This document shows positions 24,574-33,719 of a stretch of DNA of 64,000 nt, in pieces (the first letter of the stretch is position 1; the number at the start of each line of letters is the position of its first letter). Source of the DNA: Variovorax sp. OV329. Its GTDB lineage: Bacteria > Pseudomonadota > Gammaproteobacteria > Burkholderiales > Burkholderiaceae_C. The stretch is taken from assembly GCF_900114785.1 (NCBI RefSeq), contig NZ_FOUG01000012.1:1-64000 (forward strand), given 5' to 3'. The notes below the pieces were generated by a model. It had not been told where the DNA came from and made no database searches. It saw only the letters and a program-made list of their open reading frames with translations. The position numbers were made by a program, and so were the translations under genes.

Positions 24574-26006
24574 ACACCCCCAAGCGCAAGCACATCTTCC
24601 TGGTCATCACCGACCAGCAGCGCTACGACACCATCGCCGCCCACGGCTACCCGTGGATGCACACGCCGAATCTCGACCGGCTGCTGCGCGAAGGCACGCA
24701 CTTCAGCAACTGCTTCATCACCGCGCCCAGCTGCGTGCCATCGCGCGCCAGCCTGTTCAACGGCTACTACCCGCACGCCACCGGCATCCTGCGCAACGGC
24801 CAGGAATGGCAGCGCACCTGGGTCGGCTCGCTGGCGCAGCAGGGCTACCACTGCGTCAACGTCGGCAAGATGCACACCATTCCGTACGACGCCAAGGCGG
24901 GCTTCCACGAGCGCTTCGTGTGCGAGAACAAGGATCGCTACTACGAGGGCCGCTGGTACGCCGACGAATGGGACAAGGCGCTGGTGTCGCGCTCGCAGAT
25001 CAAGCCCTCGCGCGAGCGCTACCGCGAGCTGCCCGACTACAAGGAGCGCCTGGGCGCCTTCGACTGGACGCTGCCGCCCGAGTCGCATGCCGACTTCTTC
25101 GTCGGCGGCCTGGCCAACTGGTGGCTGGAGACGCGCCCCAAGCCCGAGCAGCTCTTCATGCAGGTGGGCTTCCTGGGCCCGCACCCGCCCTACGACCCGC
25201 TGCCCGAGTACACCCAGCGCTACCTGGACGACCCGCGCGTTCCCTTTGCCGACCCGAACCCGCCCGACCTGGACGACCTGCCCGCCTTCCTCAAGCACAA
25301 GCGCGAGCACGACAGCCAGGTGGACCACGACGCGGTGCTGTGGAACATGAAGCCCACGGCAGAGCAGATGCGGCGCCTGCGCGCCCACTACCTGGGCAAC
25401 GTCACCATGATCGACGAGGCGCTGGGCCGCTTCATCGAGGTGCTGGAGCGCAAGGGCTACCTTCATGACTCGCTCATCATCTTCACCTCCGACCACGGCG
25501 ACAACCTGGGCGACCACGGCCTGTCGCAGAAATGGTCGATGTACGACACGGTGACACGCGTGCCCGCCATCTTCTGGGCGCCGGGCGAAGTGAAGGCCGG
25601 GCAGAAGGTCGACGGGCTGTGCCAGCTCTTCGACATCGGCCCCACGGTGCTCGAATGGGCCGGCGCGCCGCTGCCGCCGGCCTGCCAGGCGCAGAGCCTC
25701 ATGCCGGCGCTGCGCGGCGAGCCCTGGACGGGCCGCGACGAGGTGTTCGCCGAGCAGGCGGGCGACGTGTCGCTCACCGGCGCGCAGCTGATCACCATGG
25801 TGCGCGACAAGCGCTACAAGATCACCCACATCGTGGGCAGCGACGACGGCCAGCTCTTCGACCTGCAGGCCGATCCGCAGGAAGACCACAACCTGTGGAA
25901 CGACCCCGCGCATGCGGACCAGAAGCAGCGCCTGCTGCATTCGCTGCTGGAGTGGCGCATGCGCAGCTCGGTGCAGACCATGAACATCATGGCCAGCGCC
26001 CGCTGA
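24570..26006 (+). CDS. FGly-type sulfatase, TTG start
   Basis: The 478-residue enzyme begins at TTG 24570, overlapping the AroE-like stop (TTGA), with CTGGAG 8 bases upstream. CVPSR (Cys55) is the formylglycine site, and the metal ligands appear as ITDQQ and SDHGDNLGDHG. It hydrolyses sulfate esters, or possibly phosphonate monoesters, which share this fold. No signal peptide is seen, so it acts in the cytoplasm on an imported substrate. An FGly-generating enzyme is not in the window. Confidence 0.92.
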   Translation: MNTPKRKHIFLVITDQQRYDTIAAHGYPWMHTPNLDRLLREGTHFSNCFITAPSCVPSRASLFNGYYPHATGILRNGQEWQRTWVGSLAQQGYHCVNVGKMHTIPYDAKAGFHERFVCENKDRYYEGRWYADEWDKALVSRSQIKPSRERYRELPDYKERLGAFDWTLPPESHADFFVGGLANWWLETRPKPEQLFMQVGFLGPHPPYDPLPEYTQRYLDDPRVPFADPNPPDLDDLPAFLKHKREHDSQVDHDAVLWNMKPTAEQMRRLRAHYLGNVTMIDEALGRFIEVLERKGYLHDSLIIFTSDHGDNLGDHGLSQKWSMYDTVTRVPAIFWAPGEVKAGQKVDGLCQLFDIGPTVLEWAGAPLPPACQAQSLMPALRGEPWTGRDEVFAEQAGDVSLTGAQLITMVRDKRYKITHIVGSDDGQLFDLQADPQEDHNLWNDPAHADQKQRLLHSLLEWRMRSSVQTMNIMASAR

Positions 26007-26009
26007 GCG

Positions 26010-27155
26010 TTACAACCGCAGCAGCAGCGCCGACGCCGCGCACACGATCAGGAAGGGAAAGCTGATCTTGTGGAACTCGCGCAGCCCGTTGGGCAGCTTC
26101 GCCAGCCGCAGCGCGATCAGGTTGGCCAGCGAGCCGATCACGAAGCCGAAGCCACCCACGCTCACGCCGGCAGCCAGCGCGGGCAGGTCGTGCACGTAGC
26201 GCTCCAGCAGGATGGCGGCAGGAACGTTGCTGATGAACTGCGATGTGACGATGGCCGCCAGGTAGGCGCGCCAGCCTTCGCCGATGGGCATCTGGCTGAC
26301 CCAGTGGGCCAGCGCCGGCAACGCTGCAAGCTGGCGCAGGTCGATGAACATCAGCGCGATGATGGCCAGCAAGGTCCAGTCGACGGCCAGCAGCAGGCGA
26401 GGGCGCCACAGCGCGTAGACGCCCAGCACCAGGGCCAGGCCCCAGGCCAGCCAGCCCTGGTCCAGCGCCACCACGAAGACCAGGAAGAGCGCGGCCGACA
26501 CATAGAGCAGTCGCGGCTCGCGCGGTGCCTCGTCGGGTGACTCGCGCAGCTCGATCGGCGTGCGCGGCACCAGCAGCCACCAGGCCACCACCAGCCAGCC
26601 GAGCATGATGGCCACGGTAGGCGCCATCATCCCCATGAAGCCCACGAAGCTCTGGCCCGAGAGCTGCCACAGGAAGAGATTCTGCGGATTGCCGATGGGC
26701 GTGAGTGCCGAGCCCGCGTTCACCGCCAGCGCCAGCAGCACCACCAGCCGCGCCAGCGGCAGGCGCGCCTGCTGCGAAAGCGCTCGGGTAAGGGGCACCA
26801 GCAGGAACAAGCTCACGTCGTTGGTGACCAGTGCCGAGAGAAGGGCCGCGCTCGCGGTCAGCACCGCTGCCAGCGTGTGCTCGTGATGCGTGTGCGAAAG
26901 CAGCCGGCGCGCCGCGGACTGCAGCATGCCGCTTCGCTCCACGCCCTGCGTGATGGCCAGCAGGCCCGCCAGCGCGCCGATGGTGTGCCAGTCGACCAGC
27001 CGCACATAGTCCATGGGCGACTGCGGCTGCACCACGCCGAGCACGACCGCGGCCCCGACCAGGATCCACAGCAGCCAGTTGCCGCCGCCGGCGTCGGCCT
27101 GGTGGTCGGAGCTGATCTCGCGGCGCGGCGCCTCGGGCGAAGGCTGGCCCCTCAT
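26010..27155 (-). CDS. SLC13/ArsB-like anion transporter
   Basis: The 381-residue membrane protein has about ten hydrophobic helices and the family feature VTNDVSLFLLVPLT, together with NAGSALTPIGNPQN and TSQFISNVPAAILL (two re-entrant loops). Such carriers move dicarboxylates, sulfate or oxyanions. A GTG at 27167 that overlaps the upstream ligase stop (GTGA) is an alternative start. It is probably co-transcribed with the acyl-CoA ligase. It converges on the sulfatase with a 3-base gap, so sulfate export is a tempting but unproven idea. Confidence 0.82.
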   Translation of the reverse strand: MRGQPSPEAPRREISSDHQADAGGGNWLLWILVGAAVVLGVVQPQSPMDYVRLVDWHTIGALAGLLAITQGVERSGMLQSAARRLLSHTHHEHTLAAVLTASAALLSALVTNDVSLFLLVPLTRALSQQARLPLARLVVLLALAVNAGSALTPIGNPQNLFLWQLSGQSFVGFMGMMAPTVAIMLGWLVVAWWLLVPRTPIELRESPDEAPREPRLLYVSAALFLVFVVALDQGWLAWGLALVLGVYALWRPRLLLAVDWTLLAIIALMFIDLRQLAALPALAHWVSQMPIGEGWRAYLAAIVTSQFISNVPAAILLERYVHDLPALAAGVSVGGFGFVIGSLANLIALRLAKLPNGLREFHKISFPFLIVCAASALLLRL

Positions 27156-27163
27156 GCCGGGGC

Positions 27164-28741
27164 TCACGCCGAACCGGCCTGCGGGTCGAGCGTCGCCAGG
27201 CGGTCGCGCAGCTCGCGCTTGAGCACCTTGCCGATGGCGCTGCGCGGCAGTTCGTTCACCCACAGGATGCGCGAGAGCCGCTGCGTCTTGCCCAGCTGCG
27301 CATTGGCCCAGGCACGCAGCGCCTCGGCCTCGACGAGCTCGACGCCTTCGCGCGCCACCACGAAGCCCACCGGCGTCTCGCCCCACTCCTGGCTGGGCAC
27401 GCCCACCACCGACGCTTCCTGCACGGCCGGGTGCTGGCGCAGCACCGCCTCCAGGTCGCTGGGGTAGATGTTGAAGCCGCCGCTGATGATCATGTCCTTG
27501 CGCCTGTCGAACAGCGTCAGGAAGCCTTCTGCGTCGAAGCGGCCGATGTCGCCGGTGCGGATGAAGCGCTTGCCGCCGGCGTCGAACCACTCGGCCTCGC
27601 GCGTCTTCTCGGGCTGGCCGTGGTAGCCGGTCATCATGCCGGCCGAATGGCCCACCACCTCGCCGGCCTCGCCGGGCGCCACTTCGTTGCCGGCCTCGTC
27701 GATCAGGCGGATGTCGCTGCCTTCGGCCGGCCGGCCCACGGTGTGCAGCTTGTCGGGGTGCAGGTGCGCTTCCAGGATGCAGGTGCCGCCGCCCTCGGTC
27801 ATGCCGTAGAACTCCACCAGGCCGCCGGGCCAGCGCTTGAGCACGTCGGCCTTCAGCGCGGCGTTGAAGGGCGCGCTGGTGCTGAACTTGAAATGGAAGC
27901 TCGACAGGTCGTGGCGGTCGAAGTCCGGCCGCGCCATCAGCCGCTGGTACTGCACCGGCACCAGCATGGTATGGCTCACGCGCTGCTGCTGGGCCAGCTG
28001 CAGGTAGCGGGCGGCATCGAACTTGGCCATCAGGCTGACGCTGCCGCCATAGGCCAGCGAGGGAAAGAACACCACCAGCGTGGTGTTGGAATACAGCGGC
28101 GTCGACAGCAGCGTGACCGACTGCGGCCCGTAGCCGTACGTGACGCCGCGCCGCACATGCGCCCAGCGCATGCCATGCGCCTGCACGATGCCCTTGGGCT
28201 CGCCGGTGGTGCCCGAGGAATAGATGATGTTGAAGGGTGTGCCTCGCTCCACCGGCGCCGGCGCAGGGCGTGCGCCGGGCGCGGCGAGCCAGGCGTCGAA
28301 GGATTCGCCATGCGCGCTGCCATCGAGGGCGATGCGCCGCACGCCGCCGCTCACCTCGCCCAGCACCTCGACCGTGCCGGCGTCCAGGAAGAGCAGGCGG
28401 CCCGTCGCGTCCTGCACCATGCGCGCCAGGCTGGCCGGCGTGGAACTGGGCGCGAGCGGCGCCACCGCGACGCCGGCGCGCAAGGCGCCCAGGAACAGGA
28501 CGGCGTAGTTCACCGAGGAAGCCGCGCAGACGGCCACCGCGTCGCCGGTCTTCAGTCCGTCGCGCTGCAGCGCCGCGGCCACGCGGTCCATCAGTGCGTC
28601 GAGCTGGCCGTAGCTGAGGCTTGCCTCGTCATCGCGAAGGGCGGGGTTGTCGGGGCGTGCCGCTGCATGCAGGCGGATCGCGTCGGCAATGGTGCCGAAA
28701 TCCTGTTGAACGAATGTGTCGAAGTCGGGCGATTGGGACAT
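27164..28741 (-). CDS. AMP-forming acyl-CoA ligase
   Basis: The 525-residue ANL enzyme has IIYSSGTTGEPKG (P-loop), YGMTEGGG, the hinge region TGDIGRFDAEGFL and the catalytic C-terminal lysine in LPRSAIGKVLKREL. It activates a carboxylate to the acyl-adenylate and then the CoA thioester. The substrate is unknown; the locus includes a DUF1348 protein and an anion carrier, suggesting uptake and activation of an organic acid. The start MSQSPDF at 28741 is preferred over an in-frame ATG 8 codons upstream. Confidence 0.92.
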   Translation of the reverse strand: MSQSPDFDTFVQQDFGTIADAIRLHAAARPDNPALRDDEASLSYGQLDALMDRVAAALQRDGLKTGDAVAVCAASSVNYAVLFLGALRAGVAVAPLAPSSTPASLARMVQDATGRLLFLDAGTVEVLGEVSGGVRRIALDGSAHGESFDAWLAAPGARPAPAPVERGTPFNIIYSSGTTGEPKGIVQAHGMRWAHVRRGVTYGYGPQSVTLLSTPLYSNTTLVVFFPSLAYGGSVSLMAKFDAARYLQLAQQQRVSHTMLVPVQYQRLMARPDFDRHDLSSFHFKFSTSAPFNAALKADVLKRWPGGLVEFYGMTEGGGTCILEAHLHPDKLHTVGRPAEGSDIRLIDEAGNEVAPGEAGEVVGHSAGMMTGYHGQPEKTREAEWFDAGGKRFIRTGDIGRFDAEGFLTLFDRRKDMIISGGFNIYPSDLEAVLRQHPAVQEASVVGVPSQEWGETPVGFVVAREGVELVEAEALRAWANAQLGKTQRLSRILWVNELPRSAIGKVLKRELRDRLATLDPQAGSA

Positions 28742-28768
28742 AGCCCCCAAGCCTACGACCAACACGGC

Positions 28769-29251
28769 TCACAAGCCAAGCGCGCCGAGTCCCGGATGTT
28801 CGTCCGGACGCCGTCCCTGCGGCCAGTGGTACTTGCGGTCGGCTTCGGCGATCGGCAGGTCGTTGATGCTGGCGAAGCGTCGCGCCATCAGCCCGTGCTC
28901 GTCGAACTCCCAGTTCTCGTTGCCGTAGGAGCGGAACCAGTTGCCCGCGTCGTCGCGCCATTCGTAGGCGAAGCGCACCGCGATGCGGTTGCCGTCGTGC
29001 GCCCACAGCTCCTTGATGAGGCGGTAGTCCAGCTCGCGCGCCCACTTGCGGGTGAGGAAGGCCTCGATCTGCTCGCGGCCCACCGGAAACTCGGCCCGGT
29101 TGCGCCAGGTGCTATCTACCGTGTAGGCCAATGCCACGCGCTTGGGGTCGCGCGAGTTCCAGGCGTCTTCGGCCATCCGCACTTTTTGCTTCGCGGTTTC
29201 GAGGGTGAAGGGCGGCAGCGGCGGCCGGGATTCGTTGGATGCGGTGCTCAT
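28769..29251 (-). CDS. DUF1348 / SnoaL-like (NTF2-fold) protein
   Basis: The 160-residue protein ends in [17 protein letters not shown], the DUF1348 signature, and has the NTF2-like cone ([25 protein letters not shown]). The family's function is unknown; the fold often binds small hydrophobic ligands. ACAGGAG lies upstream of ATG 29251. It diverges from a LysR gene and leads the minus-strand ligase/carrier operon. Confidence 0.9.
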   Translation of the reverse strand: MSTASNESRPPLPPFTLETAKQKVRMAEDAWNSRDPKRVALAYTVDSTWRNRAEFPVGREQIEAFLTRKWARELDYRLIKELWAHDGNRIAVRFAYEWRDDAGNWFRSYGNENWEFDEHGLMARRFASINDLPIAEADRKYHWPQGRRPDEHPGLGALGL

Positions 29252-29342
29252 CGAAGACTCCTGTTGCAAGATGAAAGAAAAGAGCTCAGCCGGCCTCCAT
29301 AATCGCGCCCGGCCCGCCAACCCACAAGAACGAGAGAAGCGC

Positions 29343-30242
29343 ATGGACCGTCTGCAAGCGATGGCGACCTTTGTCGCGGTGGTCGACGGCGGCAGCTTTG
29401 CCAGCGCCGCCCGCAAGCTCGAGCTCTCGCCCCCGGTGGTGACCCGCGCCGTGGCCGAGCTGGAGGAGCGCCTGCAGCTTCGCCTTCTCACGCGCACCAC
29501 GCGCATGGTGCGCGTGACCGAGGCCGGCGCCCGCTATGCCGAGGACTGCCGCCGCATCCTGGCCGAGGTCGAGGAGGCCGAGTCGGCCGCCACCGGCACC
29601 CACGGCGCCCCGCGCGGCACGCTCAGCCTCACGGCGCCGGTGCTCTTCGGCCAGATGTACGTCACCCCCCTGCTGGTGCGCTACCTGAAGCGCTTTCCCG
29701 AGGTGGACGCGCAGTGCCTGTTCCTCGATCGCGTGGTGAACCTGATGGAGGAGGGCGTCGACGTGGCCGTGCGCATCGCCGAGCTGCCGGATTCGTCGCT
29801 GCAGGCCGTGCGCGTCGGCCGCGTACGCCGTGTGCTGGTGGCCGCACCGGCCTACCTGGAAGCGCATGGCATGCCCAAGCGCCCTGAAGACCTGCCCGAC
29901 CACGTCACCGTCTCCGCCGCCGGCCTCAGTGCCCAGCCCGAGTGGCGCTTCAGCGTCGACGGCCAGCCGCGGACCCAGCGGGTGGCGCCGCGCCTGCGCA
30001 CCACCACCAACGACTCGGCCATCTCCGCCACGCTGGCTGGCCTGGGCATCGCGCGGCTGCTCAGCTACCAGGCCGCGCCGCATGTGGCCGCCGGCACGCT
30101 GGTGCCGGTGCTGCAGGAATTCGAATCCGCGCCCGTGCCCATCCACGTGGTGCACCAGGAGGGTCGGCGCGCCACGAAGAAGGTGCGCGACTTCATCGAC
30201 ATGGCCGTCGAGTCCTTGCGCGCCGACCCGGCCTTGCGCTGA
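29343..30242 (+). CDS. LysR-family transcriptional regulator
   Basis: The 299-residue protein has a LysR helix-turn-helix ([34 protein letters not shown]) and a C-terminal periplasmic-binding-like sensor domain ([20 protein letters not shown]), close to the DsdC/AaeR-type group. It diverges from the DUF1348 gene across 91 bases, so it probably controls it. GAGAAG precedes ATG 29343. Confidence 0.92.
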   Translation: MDRLQAMATFVAVVDGGSFASAARKLELSPPVVTRAVAELEERLQLRLLTRTTRMVRVTEAGARYAEDCRRILAEVEEAESAATGTHGAPRGTLSLTAPVLFGQMYVTPLLVRYLKRFPEVDAQCLFLDRVVNLMEEGVDVAVRIAELPDSSLQAVRVGRVRRVLVAAPAYLEAHGMPKRPEDLPDHVTVSAAGLSAQPEWRFSVDGQPRTQRVAPRLRTTTNDSAISATLAGLGIARLLSYQAAPHVAAGTLVPVLQEFESAPVPIHVVHQEGRRATKKVRDFIDMAVESLRADPALR

Positions 30243-30259
30243 ACTGCGGCTTGCCGGCG

Positions 30260-31231
30260 TCACGACAGTGGCGGCGAGTGGGGCGACCAATCGCGGAACG
30301 CCCAGCGCAACGGCAGGGCATCGCGCAACCGCCATCCGGCCTCGATGCGGAAGCGCCATGCGCGTTCTGCGCCGGGCAGAACCGCCAGTTCCGGCGAGCC
30401 GTCCCACACCATCTCGGTGCGTCCAGTGAGCGTCAGCAGGTCGCCACGCTCGAAGTCGATGAAGAGCACCCCGGCGCGCGGATTGAGCTGCAGGTTGCCC
30501 AGCGTCATGAAGAACTGGTTGCCGTTGTAGTCTGGCACCAGCAACGTGTGCGCGTCCTCCACCTTCACGAAGCCGGCGCGCCCGCCCCGGTGGGACACAT
30601 CGGCGCCGCGGTCGCCGTCGCCCTCCTGCGGCGGGGCCGCGGTGGCAACGAAAAGCGTGTCGGCCTGCGTGATGGTTGCGCGCGCTTCGTCATCCAGTGC
30701 GTCGAGTGCCTCGATGCCGCGCGGCCGCAGGTCTGCAGCGTCGCGTGCCCAACCGAACTCGCGTCCCACGATGTAGCGCGGGCAGTTGCCCACCGACTGG
30801 TCGATGGCCAGGCTGAAGCCATGGTCACCAACGCGCGTCACATGGCCGCTCGCCCGGTTACGCCGCCGCGTGTGCAGCTCGATACCCAGCAGGCCCAAAC
30901 CTGCGCCCGGGAGAAGCGCTTGCGAGAGCGGATCGCCGTCGACGGGGCGCGTGTCGAACTCCAGCCGGTTCGCATCCGGTGCCTGGATGAATCCCGGCTG
31001 CCCCACCAGCACCGAGGCCCAGGGCCGGGCTTGCGCATCGACCGAGCCCACCAGCATGAAAGGCAGATGCTCGAAGAAGCGTTGGTGCTGCTCAGGCATC
31101 CAGTGACGCACGACGCGCGGGCCGATCTCCTGCATGCGATCGGCAACGCCGACATGTTCCTGCACCGCGCGTTCGCCTGCATGCCAGGGACCGCTGTTGC
31201 GCGATGCATCGAGAGGGGAGTTCCTGTCCAT
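30260..31231 (-). CDS. PNPOx-like FMN-binding protein
   Basis: The 323-residue protein shows a split-barrel FMN fold: PEQHQRFFEHLPFMLVGSVD near residue 45 and, in the C-terminal half, VPDYNGNQFFMTLGNLQLNPRAGVLFIDFERG. The long form, with a duplicated barrel-like N-terminal half, is typical of pyridoxamine-phosphate-oxidase-related stress or detoxification proteins. The substrate is unknown. It lies 5 bases from the glutathione S-transferase on the same strand, so the two form an operon. Confidence 0.82.
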   Translation of the reverse strand: MDRNSPLDASRNSGPWHAGERAVQEHVGVADRMQEIGPRVVRHWMPEQHQRFFEHLPFMLVGSVDAQARPWASVLVGQPGFIQAPDANRLEFDTRPVDGDPLSQALLPGAGLGLLGIELHTRRRNRASGHVTRVGDHGFSLAIDQSVGNCPRYIVGREFGWARDAADLRPRGIEALDALDDEARATITQADTLFVATAAPPQEGDGDRGADVSHRGGRAGFVKVEDAHTLLVPDYNGNQFFMTLGNLQLNPRAGVLFIDFERGDLLTLTGRTEMVWDGSPELAVLPGAERAWRFRIEAGWRLRDALPLRWAFRDWSPHSPPLS

Positions 31232-31236
31232 GGCGT

Positions 31237-31878
31237 TCAGGCCGCGAGGCCGACCGGGGATCGGATGAAAGGCACGAAGCCGGGCAGCGCCTCGATGCGT
31301 GCCAGCCAGGCGCGCACCGCCGGGTAGTCGGCCAGGTCCACATTGCCTTCGGGGGCGGCCCAGATGTAGCTATAGCCGGCGATGTCGGCGATGGTGGGCG
31401 CGTCGGCTGCCAGGAAGGCCTGCGTGGAAAGGTGCTTGTCCATCACCTTGAGCAGCGCATGCGAGCGCGCGATCAGGCTGTCGGCATCCAGCTTTTGCCC
31501 GAACAACGTGACCAGCCGCGCCGACGCGGGGCCGAAGGCGATCTGCCCCGCTGCAACCGACAGCCAGGCTTGCACGCGAGCCTGCGCGAGCGCATCGCGC
31601 GGAAGCCAGCAGCGCTCGTCCGCGTCGTAGCGCGTGGCCAGGTAGACCAGGATCGCATTGGAGTCGAACACCGCGTCATCGCCATCCACCAGCACCGGCA
31701 CCTGGCCGAAGGGATGCATCTTGAGGAACTCGGGCGTCTTGTGTTCGCCCTTGGGCAGGTCCACGTCGATCAGCTCGTAGGGCAGGCCCATCAGGCCCAG
31801 CGCGAGGTGCACGCGATGCGCATGGCCCGACAGCGCGAAGCGGTGAAGCTGCAGGGGTGCACGAGGGACGGTGGTCAT
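31237..31878 (-). CDS. Glutathione S-transferase
   Basis: The 213-residue protein has a thioredoxin-like N-terminal domain ([25 protein letters not shown], with [15 protein letters not shown] and the SNAILVYLA glutathione-binding loop) and a helical C-terminal domain ([18 protein letters not shown]). AAGGAG lies 7 bases before ATG 31878. It is the first gene of a GST-flavoprotein unit, suggesting detoxification of electrophiles. Confidence 0.93.
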   Translation of the reverse strand: MTTVPRAPLQLHRFALSGHAHRVHLALGLMGLPYELIDVDLPKGEHKTPEFLKMHPFGQVPVLVDGDDAVFDSNAILVYLATRYDADERCWLPRDALAQARVQAWLSVAAGQIAFGPASARLVTLFGQKLDADSLIARSHALLKVMDKHLSTQAFLAADAPTIADIAGYSYIWAAPEGNVDLADYPAVRAWLARIEALPGFVPFIRSPVGLAA

Positions 31879-32210
31879 GTATTTCTCCTTGGTTGAAGAC
31901 ATGACTGTGATGTCGCATCCGTCAAAAGAGAATGCGCGCCGCGCGTAAGTGAGTCTTGCTGAACCGGGAATAAAGGCGCAGCAAATGCAGTGATGAGACC
32001 GCTTGCGATGACGCGAGAAACACACAGGGCATCTGTAAGTGTTCGTTAGGCCGCGTGCGTACTTCACACATGCAGGCGTTCAAGTGTCACGCACAGTCAA
32101 GCATCCAAAGCTGGGGTTTTGAGCAGACATATCGAACCTAGACTTCGAATCCTGCCTCGCAACAGTGCGGCAGAGTTCTCTTTCAATTACTCAATCAATC
32201 AGGGATTCAC
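31879..32210. promoter_or_regulatory. Control region between GST and the fimbrial operon
   Basis: This 332-base gap has no supported gene. It must contain the GST promoter (minus strand) and the fimbrial promoter (plus strand). An inverted repeat TCGAA-N7-TTCGA lies at 32132-32148, and TTGAGC at 32119-32124 is -35-like, but no convincing -10 pairs with it. No invertible-element ends were seen, so no phase switch is supported. Confidence 0.35.
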
Positions 32211-32756
32211 ATGAACAAGAAAGCAGCATTCATCAACTTCGCAGCGCTGACCGTGGCCGGCCTCGTATCGCAAGGCGCCTTCGCCGCCGATGGCCAGATC
32301 AACTTCACCGGCCAGATCGTCGACACGCCCTGCTCGATCGCACCCAGCAGCCAGAACCTGACGGTGCCGCTGGGCAACGTTGCGCGCAGCTCGCTGAACG
32401 GCACCGTGGGCAAGAAGTCCACGCCCGCCAAGTTCACCATCAACCTGACGGGCTGTGGCGCAACCGCCGTCGGCGCCAAGGTCACCTTCACCGGCACCGC
32501 CGACACGAATGACGCCACCGTGCTGAAGCTGGCCAATGCAGGTACGGTTGGCACCACCGCGTCCGCCGCAGGTGTGGCTGTGGAAATCGAAGACTCCACC
32601 GGCGCCAAGATCGCGCTGGGCGCCCAGTCGGCCAGCTACGCCCTGGGCGCTGGCGACAACGCGCTGCAGTTCCAGGCCGCCTACGTGGCCACGCAGCCTG
32701 CCGTGACCTCGGGCCCAGCCAACGCCACCGCCCAGTTCACGGTCGCCTACAACTAA
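32211..32756 (+). CDS. Major fimbrial subunit (FimA-like)
   Basis: The 181-residue pilin has a signal peptide (cleavage near GAFAADG) and a typical chaperone-usher subunit: disulfide cysteines Cys41 (DTPCSIAP) and Cys82 (LTGCGA), and the C-terminal donor-strand groove ending QFTVAYN with the penultimate tyrosine. It polymerises into the fimbrial rod by donor-strand exchange. It is the first gene of the operon. Confidence 0.92.
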   Translation: MNKKAAFINFAALTVAGLVSQGAFAADGQINFTGQIVDTPCSIAPSSQNLTVPLGNVARSSLNGTVGKKSTPAKFTINLTGCGATAVGAKVTFTGTADTNDATVLKLANAGTVGTTASAAGVAVEIEDSTGAKIALGAQSASYALGAGDNALQFQAAYVATQPAVTSGPANATAQFTVAYN

Positions 32757-32909
32757 GCACCGAGCACTGCACACACCGCCGCGCCTTTCTTGGGCGCGGC
32801 GGGCGGTGCAGACCTTTCCCCCTTTTGCCTGCCCAGCGCAGCGCTGCATAAGCGCCGTGCTGCCTTGGGCATGCCTTGTCGCGCGCTCGTGCGCTTCGGA
32901 AATTCATTC

Positions 32910-33686
32910 ATGTACAGCAAGAACAGCCTGCGCTGGGTTCTCGGCATGCTGCTGATGCTCAGCCTCCAATGGTCCGCCAGCGCCGGCGTGCTGCTCGGCG
33001 GAACGCGTGTGATCCTGCACGAGAAAGACCGCGAAGCCTCCATTCCGCTGAAGAACACGGGCACGTCTCCCTACGTCATCCAGGCATGGATCGATGCCGG
33101 CGAAGGCAAGAACAAGACGCCCCTGCTGGTGACACCGCCGCTGTCACGCCTGGACCCCGGCATGGAAAACATCCTGCGTATCGTCCGCGTGCAGAGCGGC
33201 CTTCCATCCGATCGCGAATCGGTGTTCTGGCTCAACGTCAAGGAAATCCCCGAGAAGCCCAACGAGGACAACGTCCTGCAGATCTCCGTGCGTACGCGCA
33301 TCAAGCTCTTCTACCGGCCCTCGGGCCTGCAGGGAAAGTCTGGCGAAGCGCACGAGCAGCTGGAGTGGGTCGTCAGCGAAGGCGAGAAGGGGCAGGGTGC
33401 CACGCTGCGAATCGGCAACCCCACGCCCTATCACGTGACGCTGTTGGCCATGAAGGTCAACGGAGGTCGGCAGGTGATCGAGCCCAGCATGATCCCGCCC
33501 TTCGGCGAATCGAGCTATGCCCTGAGCACGGTGAGTTCGCCCGAACCCATCGACCTCAACTTCACCACGCTCAACGACTACGGCGGCGAGACGCCGGAAG
33601 AGAAGGTGAGGGTGCCGGTAGGCAGCAAGCCCGTCGCCGTCAAGGCGGAGTTGGTACCGCCGCCTGCGGACACGGCCAAGCGCTGA
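32910..33686 (+). CDS. Periplasmic fimbrial chaperone (PapD-like)
   Basis: I place the start at ATG 32910, which yields a 258-residue protein with a signal peptide (MLLMLSLQWSASAG). The PapD signature DRESVFWLNVKEIP and the G1-strand region YVIQAWIDAGEGK are present. It folds and caps the pilus subunits for delivery to the usher at 33720. A 150-base gap, enough for a structured leader, separates it from fimA. Confidence 0.92.
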   Translation: MYSKNSLRWVLGMLLMLSLQWSASAGVLLGGTRVILHEKDREASIPLKNTGTSPYVIQAWIDAGEGKNKTPLLVTPPLSRLDPGMENILRIVRVQSGLPSDRESVFWLNVKEIPEKPNEDNVLQISVRTRIKLFYRPSGLQGKSGEAHEQLEWVVSEGEKGQGATLRIGNPTPYHVTLLAMKVNGGRQVIEPSMIPPFGESSYALSTVSSPEPIDLNFTTLNDYGGETPEEKVRVPVGSKPVAVKAELVPPPADTAKR

Positions 33687-33719
33687 GTTCCAGACAAAAA
33701 AGAACAAGAGGGAGAAGTC

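Noticed and set aside
31879-32210. Phase-variable invertible promoter for the fimbriae
   Set aside because: No paired inverted repeats flank the promoter, and there is no recombinase gene nearby.
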